A stretch of DNA of 64,000 nucleotides from Flavobacterium restrictum (GTDB lineage: Bacteria > Bacteroidota > Bacteroidia > Flavobacteriales > Flavobacteriaceae). The stretch's first letter is position 1. The number at the start of each line of letters is the position of its first letter. Below, one piece after another: positions 8,969 through 16,079 of the stretch. The notes below the pieces were generated by a model. The model was given only the letters and a program-made list of their open reading frames with translations. It made no database searches and was not told the origin of the DNA. The stretch spans positions 1 through 64,000 of the forward strand of contig NZ_VJZT01000010.1 of NCBI RefSeq assembly GCF_007097245.1, given 5' to 3'. Both the position numbers and the translations under genes were made by a program.

Positions 8969-9017
8969 AAACCCTCACATTCAAACTGAATTTAGTTCAG
9001 TTTCCTGCAAGGGTTCT
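8969..9017 (-). terminator. 49-bp hairpin element, copy 2 (ahcY 3' end)
   Basis: The sequence is identical to 8335-8383. It sits 40 bp downstream of the ahcY stop on the minus strand and is the likely ahcY terminator. Confidence 0.75.
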
Positions 9018-9056
9018 CAATAATCTAAAATCTAAATTCAGAAATCTGAAATCGAT

Positions 9057-10373
9057 TTAATATCTGTAATACTCTGGTTTGAATGGGCCTTCAACAGGAA
9101 CTCCAATATAATCCGCTTGATCTACACGTAAAGTTTCTAGTTCAACACCTAGTTTTGCCAAGTGCAACATTGCTACTTTTTCGTCCAAATGTTTAGGTAA
9201 CATATACACTTCATTGTTGTAAGCAGCACTGTTTTTCCACAATTCGATTTGAGCAAGAGTTTGGTTGGTAAAGGAGTTACTCATTACAAAACTTGGGTGA
9301 CCTGTAGCACAACCTAGGTTTACCAAACGTCCTTCGGCAAGGATAAGAATATCGTTTCCAGCAATAGTATATTTATCAACTTGTGGTTTTATTTCTACTT
9401 TTGATGCACCGTGATTGGTATTCAACCAAGCCATATCAATTTCGTTATCAAAATGCCCAATGTTACAAACGATCGTTTTGTCTTTCATTTTTTCGAAATG
9501 AGAACCCAAAACAATATCCTTGTTTCCAGTAGTGGTAATAATAATATCAGCAGTTGCAATAACAGTATCTAATTTTTTTACTTCAAAACCGTCCATTGCC
9601 GCTTGAAGCGCACAAATTGGATCAATTTCGGTAACAGTAACAATAGATCCAGCACCTCTAAACGAAGCCGCAGTTCCTTTTCCTACATCACCATATCCGC
9701 ATACGATTACTCTTTTGGCAGCCAACATCACATCAGTTGCACGACGAACGGCATCCACTGCACTTTCTTTACAACCGTATTTATTGTCAAATTTCGATTT
9801 AGTAACCGAGTCATTAACATTGATTGCCGGCATTGGCAATGTTCCTGCTTTCACTCTTTCGTATAACCTGTGAACTCCAGTTGTAGTTTCTTCGGATAAT
9901 CCTTTGATTCCAGCAACCAACTCTGGGAAACGGTCAATTACCATATTGGTCAAATCACCACCATCATCAAGAATCATATTCAATGGTTTACGGTCTTCGC
10001 CAAAGAAAAGAGTTTGCTCAATACACCAGTCAAAAGAGGCTTCATCAAGACCTTTCCAAGCATAAACCTGAATTCCAGCAGCAGCAATCGCAGCAGCAGC
10101 TTGATCTTGTGTAGAGAAAATGTTGCAAGAAGACCAAGTCACTTCGGCACCAAGCGCGATTAAAGTTTCGATCAAAACAGCAGTTTGAATCGTCATGTGC
10201 AAACAGCCTGCAATACGAGCACCAGCAAGGGGTTGTTCGTCTTTGTATTCCGCACGAAGCGCCATTAAACCTGGCATTTCGGCTTCTGCTAATTCAATTT
10301 CTTTTCTTCCCCAAGCCGCTAGAGAAATGTCTTTTACTTTGAAAGCCACATAAGGCATAGTTGTAGTACTCAT
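9057..10373 (-). CDS. ahcY: S-adenosylhomocysteine hydrolase (adenosylhomocysteinase)
   Basis: 438 aa. It splits S-adenosylhomocysteine, the product of SAM-dependent methylation, into adenosine and homocysteine in the cytoplasm, using bound NAD. Visible signatures: substrate-domain [29 protein letters not shown], the NAD-binding Rossmann loop [22 protein letters not shown], and the C-terminal FKPEYYRY lysine/tyrosine tail that closes over NAD. Its homocysteine feeds the methionine synthase (54.5-59.8 kb), and metK at 36.2-37.5 kb makes the SAM, so the whole cycle is present in the window. It is transcribed alone. Confidence 0.97.
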   Translation of the reverse strand: MSTTTMPYVAFKVKDISLAAWGRKEIELAEAEMPGLMALRAEYKDEQPLAGARIAGCLHMTIQTAVLIETLIALGAEVTWSSCNIFSTQDQAAAAIAAAGIQVYAWKGLDEASFDWCIEQTLFFGEDRKPLNMILDDGGDLTNMVIDRFPELVAGIKGLSEETTTGVHRLYERVKAGTLPMPAINVNDSVTKSKFDNKYGCKESAVDAVRRATDVMLAAKRVIVCGYGDVGKGTAASFRGAGSIVTVTEIDPICALQAAMDGFEVKKLDTVIATADIIITTTGNKDIVLGSHFEKMKDKTIVCNIGHFDNEIDMAWLNTNHGASKVEIKPQVDKYTIAGNDILILAEGRLVNLGCATGHPSFVMSNSFTNQTLAQIELWKNSAAYNNEVYMLPKHLDEKVAMLHLAKLGVELETLRVDQADYIGVPVEGPFKPEYYRY

Positions 10374-10404
10374 TTATAGTATATTTGTAGTTCTAAATTT
10401 TTTG

Positions 10405-10412
10405 CAAATTTA
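10405..10412 (-). promoter_or_regulatory. Probable -7 element of ahcY
   Basis: The minus strand reads TAAATTTG, a match to TAnnTTTG, 32 bp before the ATG. No clear TTG at the expected distance. Confidence 0.4.
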
Positions 10413-10512
10413 CGTAATAAGTTTAGATTTAAACTAAATTTATTTAACATTTGTGAAATGTTTAATTGCTTAATCTTTTGAACTTTAGATAAATAATTGG
10501 AGTCAGAAGCTA

Positions 10513-10594
10513 ATCCTGTTGTACACTTCATCTTTTATGGCGAACCCCGTCATAAAAGATAATTGCGAAAGCAATTGGACATCAGGGCTAAAAA
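10513..10594. repeat. Intergenic hairpin repeat (family with 46649 and 54212 copies)
   Basis: Shares the conserved outer parts (AATCCTG at the left, CTTCATCTTTT, and ATCAGGGCTAA at the right) with the copies at 46.7 and 54.2 kb. The interior is a hairpin ATCTTTTATG/CATAAAAGAT (10530-10560). It is followed by a short stem AATTGC-GAAA-GCAATT (10561-10576). Confidence 0.55.
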
Positions 10595-10607
10595 TCACGT
10601 TGTTACT

Positions 10608-11240
10608 ATGCCACTTTACAAAACCATCCACCCTAATTCCAGCACCCAAATCTTGGTTTGGCACATCACCGAATCTTTTTCGGATTTAGTACAAGACGTT
10701 ATTTTGAATGAAAATAGTCGCGCTAGACTCCAAAGTATGAAATCCCAAATGCAACAACGCGCTTTTTTGAGTGTTCGAAAAGTATTACAACAGGCGGGTT
10801 ACAAAGATTTTGATTTGTATTATGACGCATTTGGGAAACCGCATTTGCAGGACGGCAAGTACATTTCGATTACCCATTCACATGAATTTTCGGCTGTAAT
10901 TATAAGTGACCAAAGCGCAGGAATCGACATGGAACTCCAGCGTGAAAAAATTAGTCGCATTGCCAATAAATTCTGCAACACCGAATGGGAGTATCTAACG
11001 CCCCAAAATAAAGGCGAATACATTCAAAAATTAACCGTTATTTGGGGGGTGAAAGAGGCTGTTTTTAAAATCAAAAACCAAAAAGGAATCAGTTTTAAAA
11101 ATCATATTCAAGTCCATCCCTTTGAACTAGAAACTAAAACGGCACTGGCAACTTTGACTACAGCAAATTTCAAACAGCAATTCGCTATCTTTTTTGAACC
11201 GATTGATGATTTTACATTGGTTTATGCTTTTGAAAAATGA
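10608..11240 (+). CDS. 4'-phosphopantetheinyl transferase superfamily protein
   Basis: 210 aa from ATG 10608 (MPLYKTIHPN). The frame extends to a TTG at 10563, but that part lies in a hairpin repeat. It transfers the phosphopantetheine arm of CoA to acyl or peptidyl carrier proteins. The Mg-binding motifs of the Sfp/HetI group are visible: SITHSHEFSAVIIS, GIDMEL, and the W-x-x-KEA motif (IWGVKEAVFK). The substrate carrier protein is not nearby. The stop overlaps the frame of the next small gene. Confidence 0.85.
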   Translation: MPLYKTIHPNSSTQILVWHITESFSDLVQDVILNENSRARLQSMKSQMQQRAFLSVRKVLQQAGYKDFDLYYDAFGKPHLQDGKYISITHSHEFSAVIISDQSAGIDMELQREKISRIANKFCNTEWEYLTPQNKGEYIQKLTVIWGVKEAVFKIKNQKGISFKNHIQVHPFELETKTALATLTTANFKQQFAIFFEPIDDFTLVYAFEK

Positions 11241-11249
11241 TTATATTTG
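11217..11249 (+). promoter_or_regulatory. Promoter of the small gene at 11264
   Basis: TTG at 11217-11219, a 22-nt spacer and TATATTTG at 11242-11249 fit the Flavobacteriia promoter. It lies within the end of the transferase gene and puts transcription start about 8 nt before ATG 11264. Confidence 0.5.
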
Positions 11250-11263
11250 TAAAAACTATTGCC

Positions 11264-11428
11264 ATGGAAACTTTAAATAAAAAAACCGTTTTTAAATCTG
11301 CCGACGAAATAATCCGATTAATGTTGGAAAGCAAAAAACAATCGAAAATAGAAAGTCAGGCACGATACAATACGCCAGAATTTCAAGAAATTCTAAAAAA
11401 ACTACGTGAAATGAAAAAAGTTGAATAG
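11264..11428 (+). CDS. Small hypothetical protein
   Basis: 54 aa, starting METLNKKTVFKSADEI. Highly charged, with predicted helices and a Lys-rich C-terminus (KKLREMKKVE). An in-frame ATG at 11237 overlaps the preceding stop, but the TATATTTG promoter at 11242-11249 argues for 11264. It ends 2 bp before the next gene, so the two are probably co-transcribed. I do not recognise a family. The size and pairing resemble a toxin-antitoxin arrangement but nothing in the sequence proves that. Confidence 0.5.
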   Translation: METLNKKTVFKSADEIIRLMLESKKQSKIESQARYNTPEFQEILKKLREMKKVE

Positions 11429-11430
11429 CA

Positions 11431-11928
11431 ATGAGATATTCTTTTTATTTTGACGGTGGAAAAAATAATGTTTACGCTTTTGAAACCGATTTAAAAATTT
11501 CTTACGAAGTTAAGTTTCGTCCGTCAAGTTATTTGTTAGGTGATGAAACGACTGATTATGCTAGCCATATCTATGAATTCATAATTGAAGTTGTATATAA
11601 CCCATTGGGCAAAAATCCACCATTAGATAAGCTAATTTCAAAAACTGTCTCCGAGATCATTAAAGATTTTTATTATAAAAAAAACGGTTCAGTCTGTATT
11701 TATATTTGCGATTCATCGGATGGGAGACAGGAATTGAGACGCCGAAAATTTGACGATTGGTTTTATAGCGAAACCCGATATGGTTTAATGAAATTTGATG
11801 AACACATTAGAGATTCTAAAGGAAATTCGTATCCCATTTCGTTGATTATCCAAATGAAGAATCCTTATTTTATTCAAATTATAGATGGTTTTAGAAAAAT
11901 TGCATTAGAAAGTAATGAAGATAAATAA
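11431..11928 (+). CDS. Hypothetical protein
   Basis: 165 aa, starting MRYSFYFDGGKNNVYAFETD. No signal peptide or membrane segment. It is rich in aromatic and charged residues, consistent with a soluble mixed alpha/beta protein (for example SVCIYICDSSDGRQELRRRK, YGLMKFDEHIRDSKGNSYP). The mid-part CDSSDGRQ...RKFDDWF, describing request/record-like features, is reminiscent of DUF6169-type proteins of Bacteroidota, but I am not certain. It follows the 54-aa gene by 2 bp and precedes the GGGP synthase by 18 bp. Confidence 0.55.
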   Translation: MRYSFYFDGGKNNVYAFETDLKISYEVKFRPSSYLLGDETTDYASHIYEFIIEVVYNPLGKNPPLDKLISKTVSEIIKDFYYKKNGSVCIYICDSSDGRQELRRRKFDDWFYSETRYGLMKFDEHIRDSKGNSYPISLIIQMKNPYFIQIIDGFRKIALESNEDK

Positions 11929-11946
11929 CGTCAAATAAAATTTAAA

Positions 11947-12669
11947 ATGACAACTATTTATCAAAATTTTTTAAATTCTAGAATAGCAAACAAAAAGCTA
12001 CTCGCCATTCTTTTAGACCCAGACAAAATCGATTGGAATACAATTGTAACTTTGATTGATAAAATAAAGGAATCTCCTGCTACTCATATTTTTATTGGCG
12101 GAAGCCAAGTTGAAAATAATTGTATAACCGAGTTGATTTTAAAAATAAAAGAAAACTCTGTACTTCCCATTCTTTTATTCCCTGGTAATCCTTCGCAAAT
12201 TTCAAGTGAAGCTGATGGGATTTTGTTTCTTTCCTTGCTTTCAGGAAGAAATCCTGATTATTTAATCGAACATCAAGTCAATGCCGTTCCCATTTTGAAA
12301 CAAACCAATCTCGAAATCATTTCAACTGGATACCTCTTGATCGAAAGTGGTACCAAAACTGCCGTAGAGCGAGTGAGTAACACTAAACCATTGGACAGAG
12401 ATAATAGTAATTATGTTTTGCAAACGGCACAAGCGGGCGAAATGTTAGGTAATAAACTCATATACCTTGAAGCGGGAAGTGGTGCTAAACAGGCCGTTCC
12501 GCTAGAAATGATTCAATTGGTTGCGCAAAATATCAAAATTCCGCTGCTCGTGGGTGGTGGGATTACAGATTTGCAAGGCATTCAAAACGCCTACCAAGCG
12601 GGTGCCGATTTGGTCGTAATAGGAACTGCATTCGAGAATAATAGTGACTTTTTTAATCAAAATACATAA
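11947..12669 (+). CDS. Geranylgeranylglyceryl/heptaprenylglyceryl phosphate synthase family protein
   Basis: 240 aa TIM-barrel prenyltransferase. Archaeal GGGP synthases join sn-glycerol-1-phosphate to a polyprenyl diphosphate through an ether bond, the first step of archaeal-type lipids; related enzymes occur in Bacteroidota. Visible motifs are LLAILLDPDKIDW near the N-terminus, IFIGGSQVENN, PILLFPGNPSQIS, IYLEAGSGAK and the phosphate-binding end VGGGITDLQG / GADLVVIGTAFE. Length suits the bacterial group II enzymes. The product made by flavobacteria from it is not evident from the neighbours. Confidence 0.88.
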   Translation: MTTIYQNFLNSRIANKKLLAILLDPDKIDWNTIVTLIDKIKESPATHIFIGGSQVENNCITELILKIKENSVLPILLFPGNPSQISSEADGILFLSLLSGRNPDYLIEHQVNAVPILKQTNLEIISTGYLLIESGTKTAVERVSNTKPLDRDNSNYVLQTAQAGEMLGNKLIYLEAGSGAKQAVPLEMIQLVAQNIKIPLLVGGGITDLQGIQNAYQAGADLVVIGTAFENNSDFFNQNT

Positions 12670-12710
12670 CCACATGGCAACTAAATTTGGTTGCTGAACC
12701 CAAAAATAAA

Positions 12711-13346
12711 ATGATAGACTATTTTTTTTCGCAATATGCTTTGTATTCCACTTTTGATATTTTTCTCGAAATTACAGCTGTAGTTTTTGGGTTATTTAGT
12801 GTTTGGTACGCCAAGAAAGACAATATTTTGGTTTTTCCTACTGGTATTGTAAGCACACTAATTTATGTGTATTTACTCTGGAAATGGTCACTATTAGGCG
12901 ATATGATGATTAATGGATACTATTTTGTAATGAGTATTTATGGCTGGTACCACTGGACAAGAAAAAACGGTGAAGTAGCTGAATTTCCTATTGAAATGAC
13001 AACCCAAAAGGAAAAAATACAAGCACTTGTTATTTTTATTTTAACAATTGTTTTTGTCGTTGAAGTGTACCATTTTTTCGATAAATTTACAAACTGGTTT
13101 TCCTATATTGATACTCTTTTAACGGGAATCTTCTTTGTGGGAATGTGGCTAATGGCCAAACGAAAAGTCGAAAACTGGATATTTTGGATTATTGGGGATA
13201 TTATTTCCATTCCATTGTATTTTATAAAAGGATTTACTTTTACTAGTTTTCAATACATAGTATTCACAATTATTGCCATTTATGGTTATTTAGAATGGAA
13301 GAAAATTTGCAACAATACTCCAAATCAGGAGCTGAAAAAATTATAA
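12711..13346 (+). CDS. pnuC: PnuC family vitamin transporter (nicotinamide riboside or thiamine type)
   Basis: 211 aa inner-membrane protein with about seven hydrophobic segments. Family features are YAKKDNILVFPTGIVSTLI, MMINGYYFVMSIYGWYHWTRK and the final IAIYGYLEWKK. PnuC proteins carry nicotinamide riboside by facilitated diffusion, trapped by phosphorylation; PnuT relatives carry thiamine. The start is ATG 12711; an upstream in-frame TTG has no support. The next gene overlaps it by 52 bp and begins with a NadR-like kinase domain, which favours nicotinamide riboside. The TPP riboswitch 2.5 kb downstream keeps thiamine open. Confidence 0.87.
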   Translation: MIDYFFSQYALYSTFDIFLEITAVVFGLFSVWYAKKDNILVFPTGIVSTLIYVYLLWKWSLLGDMMINGYYFVMSIYGWYHWTRKNGEVAEFPIEMTTQKEKIQALVIFILTIVFVVEVYHFFDKFTNWFSYIDTLLTGIFFVGMWLMAKRKVENWIFWIIGDIISIPLYFIKGFTFTSFQYIVFTIIAIYGYLEWKKICNNTPNQELKKL

Positions 13347-15421
13347 GAATTGTTATTTTCGGGCCGGAAAGCACTGGGAAAACAACATTGGCTACGCAAC
13401 TTGCAGACTATTATAAAACAGTTTGTGTTCCTGAATATGCAAGAGAATATTTGCAAAAAAAATGGGATAAATACCAAGGTGTTTGTGATATTGATGACAT
13501 GCTTCCTATTGCTTATGGTCAAACCAAATTAGAAAATGATAGTGCCTTAAAAGCAAATAAATTTTTGTTTTGCGATACAAATCTTTTGGTTACCAAGGTG
13601 TTCTCGGAGATGTATTATAATTTTTGTGATTCTTTATTGGATAAAGCGGCACGCACGCACCAATACGATTTTTACTTCCTTACCGATATTGATGTTCCTT
13701 GGGAAAAGGACGATATTCGGGACAGTCCAGATGGAAGAGAAGCTATTTTTACCGTTTTTAAAGAATCATTAATCCAAAACAAAAAGCCATTTATTACCCT
13801 TTCAGGCGATAAGGAAACGAGGTTAAAAAAAGCGGTTTCTATATTAGATGAGTTGGCAATTGCCAAAGAGATAGGTATTGCTTCACATGACTTTTTGCAA
13901 ATTTATGCGCATAGCATTCCGTTGCAAAACATCAAAAGTCAATTGAATATTTTTAAAAATGGGATTTCCAAAACCATTTTAGACCGTCCAGCCAAAATAG
14001 GCGATGGGATTTTGAAATTATCAGAAAGTGATTTTGCCAAAAAAGCTGCTTTTTTTGACGCCAATAAAACCAACCTAACGTTAGAAAAATTTGTTCCAGC
14101 ATCAGGAGCGGCGACGCGAATGTTTAAGTTTTTGAATGAATTTTTGGCTGACTATGATGCTGAAAACGAAAGTATTAATGCGTATGTCAATAGAAAAAAG
14201 AATATCGAACTTTCTTTTTTTATTTTGGGAATGGATAAGTTTCCGTTTTTTAAAGCAATGCATCAAAAATTACTGTCAGACGTTGAAGGTTTTGATTTTT
14301 TAGATAAAGATTATAAAAATCATGCTTTTATTAAGCTACTGTTGCAATCGGAATATTTTGATTTTGCCAATAAGCCAAAAGGAGTAATCCCTTTTCATAC
14401 GTATCCGTGTCATATTGCTACGCCAATCGAGGAACATATCAAGGAATGTACCTATTACGCAACAGTAAATGGGAATTCTAATTTGCATTTTACAGTTTCA
14501 GAAGCGCATTTAAGTCAGTTTGAAACTATAGTCGCAGATTCAAAAAATAATTTCGAAATCGATTCTAGTTCACAAATTAATGTGAGTTATTCGTTTCAAA
14601 ATAAATCTACTGATACCATTACAGTAGATGACAATAACTATCCGTTTAGAAACGATAAAAAGCAATTGGTTTTTCGTCCAGGTGGTCATGGTGCTTTGAT
14701 TGAGAATTTGAATAAATTAGATTCGGATGTGGTTTTTATAAAAAATATTGACAATGTTATCCAAAATAATATTGACAAAACTACGCTGTATAAAAAAGCA
14801 TTAGCTGGAGTTTTACTCGAACTGCAACAACAAGTTTTTAAGTATTTGCAAGCTATTGATAAAAAGGAAATTACCGAGACAGATATTCAAGAAATGTTGT
14901 CTTTTTTGAAAGATAAAGCGCATGTAGAAATGCCTAAAGGGTTCTATAAATTTACTTTAGAAAATAAAATCATCAAAATAAAATCCAAACTAGACAGGCC
15001 TATTAGAGTTTGCGGTATGGTTAAAAATGAGGGAGAACCTGGTGGTGGCCCCTTCTGGGTTCGTGGTGATAAAGGCAGGTCGTCCTTGCAAATTGTAGAA
15101 ACAGCGCAAGTTGATTTGTCTTTTGAAAACCAACGAACAATTCTTTCCCAATCAACTCATTTTAATCCTGTAGATATAGTGTGTGGGCTTAAAAATTATA
15201 AAAACGAAGGCTTTGATCTCTCCCGTTTTGTAGATTCCCATAGCGGTTTTATTGTAGAGCGAAAAATTTCTGATAAAGTAGTAAAATCTTATGAATTACC
15301 CGGATTGTGGAATGGTGCAATGGCAAAATGGTTAACCGTTTTTGTCGAGTTGCCTTTGCTTACTTTTAATCCTGTTAAAACCGTAAATGATTTATTGAAA
15401 CCAGCCCATCAATCGCATTAA
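13295..15421 (+). CDS. NadR-like P-loop kinase fused to DUF4301 protein
   Basis: 708 aa in one uninterrupted frame. Residues about 15-195 form a P-loop ATPase of the NadR ribosylnicotinamide-kinase type (FGPESTGKTTLATQLA, YAREYL, CDTNLLVTKVF, DIDVPWEKDDIRD, then ITLSGDKETRLKKA). From about 205 to the end is a DUF4301 domain (FVPASGAATRMFKFLNEF, FHTYPCHIATPIEEH, RPGGHGALIENLN, RVCGMVKNEGEPGGGPFWV), whose GxGxxxR-like nucleotide-binding loop suggests a nucleotidyltransferase-like enzyme of unknown substrate. It overlaps pnuC by 52 bp, so the pair is translationally coupled. Kinase plus transporter fits vitamin capture; the role of the DUF4301 half is unknown. Confidence 0.85.
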   Translation: MEENLQQYSKSGAEKIIRIVIFGPESTGKTTLATQLADYYKTVCVPEYAREYLQKKWDKYQGVCDIDDMLPIAYGQTKLENDSALKANKFLFCDTNLLVTKVFSEMYYNFCDSLLDKAARTHQYDFYFLTDIDVPWEKDDIRDSPDGREAIFTVFKESLIQNKKPFITLSGDKETRLKKAVSILDELAIAKEIGIASHDFLQIYAHSIPLQNIKSQLNIFKNGISKTILDRPAKIGDGILKLSESDFAKKAAFFDANKTNLTLEKFVPASGAATRMFKFLNEFLADYDAENESINAYVNRKKNIELSFFILGMDKFPFFKAMHQKLLSDVEGFDFLDKDYKNHAFIKLLLQSEYFDFANKPKGVIPFHTYPCHIATPIEEHIKECTYYATVNGNSNLHFTVSEAHLSQFETIVADSKNNFEIDSSSQINVSYSFQNKSTDTITVDDNNYPFRNDKKQLVFRPGGHGALIENLNKLDSDVVFIKNIDNVIQNNIDKTTLYKKALAGVLLELQQQVFKYLQAIDKKEITETDIQEMLSFLKDKAHVEMPKGFYKFTLENKIIKIKSKLDRPIRVCGMVKNEGEPGGGPFWVRGDKGRSSLQIVETAQVDLSFENQRTILSQSTHFNPVDIVCGLKNYKNEGFDLSRFVDSHSGFIVERKISDKVVKSYELPGLWNGAMAKWLTVFVELPLLTFNPVKTVNDLLKPAHQSH

Positions 15422-15444
15422 TTTACTGCGACAACTTAATAGCA

Positions 15445-15846
15445 ATGGAAATCCAAAAAATAATTTCGGAACTACAATACAAAGCCGTTAGAAGCAGTGG
15501 TGCGGGCGGTCAAAATGTAAATAAAGTCTCTTCAAAAGTAGTCTTGAGTTTTGATTTGGACGCTTCCAATGCCTTATCACCCGAACAAAAAGAGCGGATA
15601 AAACTAAAATTAGCATCCAGATTAACGCTAGAAAACATATTGATTTTGAACTGTGATGAAGACCGAAGTCAACTCAAAAACAAAGCTATTGTTACCAAAC
15701 GGTTTCTGGAAATAGTTAAAAATGCGCTTTTAGTCCCTAAAATACGCAAAGCGACCAAAATTCCAAAAGGAGTAATTCGAAAAAGAATTAAGGACAAAAA
15801 GAATATTTCGGAAATTAAACAATCACGCAGAAAACCAGATTTTTAA
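15445..15846 (+). CDS. arfB: Ribosome rescue peptidyl-tRNA hydrolase ArfB
   Basis: 133 aa. ArfB (YaeJ) enters the A site of ribosomes stalled on mRNAs without a stop codon and hydrolyses the peptidyl-tRNA. The catalytic GGQ is in RSSGAGGQNVNKVSSKV (residues about 17-33), followed by a linker and the basic tail (KIPKGVIRKRIKDKKNISEIKQSRRK) that threads into the mRNA channel. Length and domain order separate it from the larger release factors. It follows the DUF4301 gene by 23 bp. Confidence 0.93.
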   Translation: MEIQKIISELQYKAVRSSGAGGQNVNKVSSKVVLSFDLDASNALSPEQKERIKLKLASRLTLENILILNCDEDRSQLKNKAIVTKRFLEIVKNALLVPKIRKATKIPKGVIRKRIKDKKNISEIKQSRRKPDF

Positions 15847-15886
15847 ATTTATACGAATTCATAATTCATAATTCATAATTTATAAT

Positions 15887-15894
15887 TAATTTTG
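15887..15894 (+). promoter_or_regulatory. -7 element before the TPP riboswitch
   Basis: TAATTTTG matches TAnnTTTG and sits 7 bp before the first riboswitch stem. Upstream is AT-rich repeat (ATAATTCATAATTCATAATT) with no clear -33. Confidence 0.5.
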
Positions 15895-15900
15895 CACTGT

Positions 15901-15976
15901 CTCAAAGGGGTGCTCTAAATAACGAGCTGAGATTATACCCAAAGAACCTGGGCGGGTAATGCTGCCAAGGGAAATA
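15901..15976 (+). ncRNA. TPP riboswitch (THI element)
   Basis: The conserved THI-element blocks are present in order: GGGGTGC, then GCTGAGATTATACCC, AAGAACCTG, and CGGGTAATGC-TGCCAAGGGAA. Thiamine pyrophosphate binding by this aptamer normally shuts down expression. It lies about 100 bp before the TonB receptor gene, which therefore is predicted to be induced by thiamine shortage. Confidence 0.93.
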
Positions 15977-16079
15977 ATGACAAAATATAGCGTGCACACT
16001 ACTGTTTTGTCATAGGAAACAATCATTTTTTAATTTAACAAAAGAATAATTCCCCCTTTTATTCGTAAACTTCTTACGG

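Noticed and set aside
8969..9017. The 49-bp direct repeats as phage or integron attachment sites
   Set aside because: No integrase or recombinase nearby; the sequence is a terminator-like hairpin at the 3' ends of two genes.
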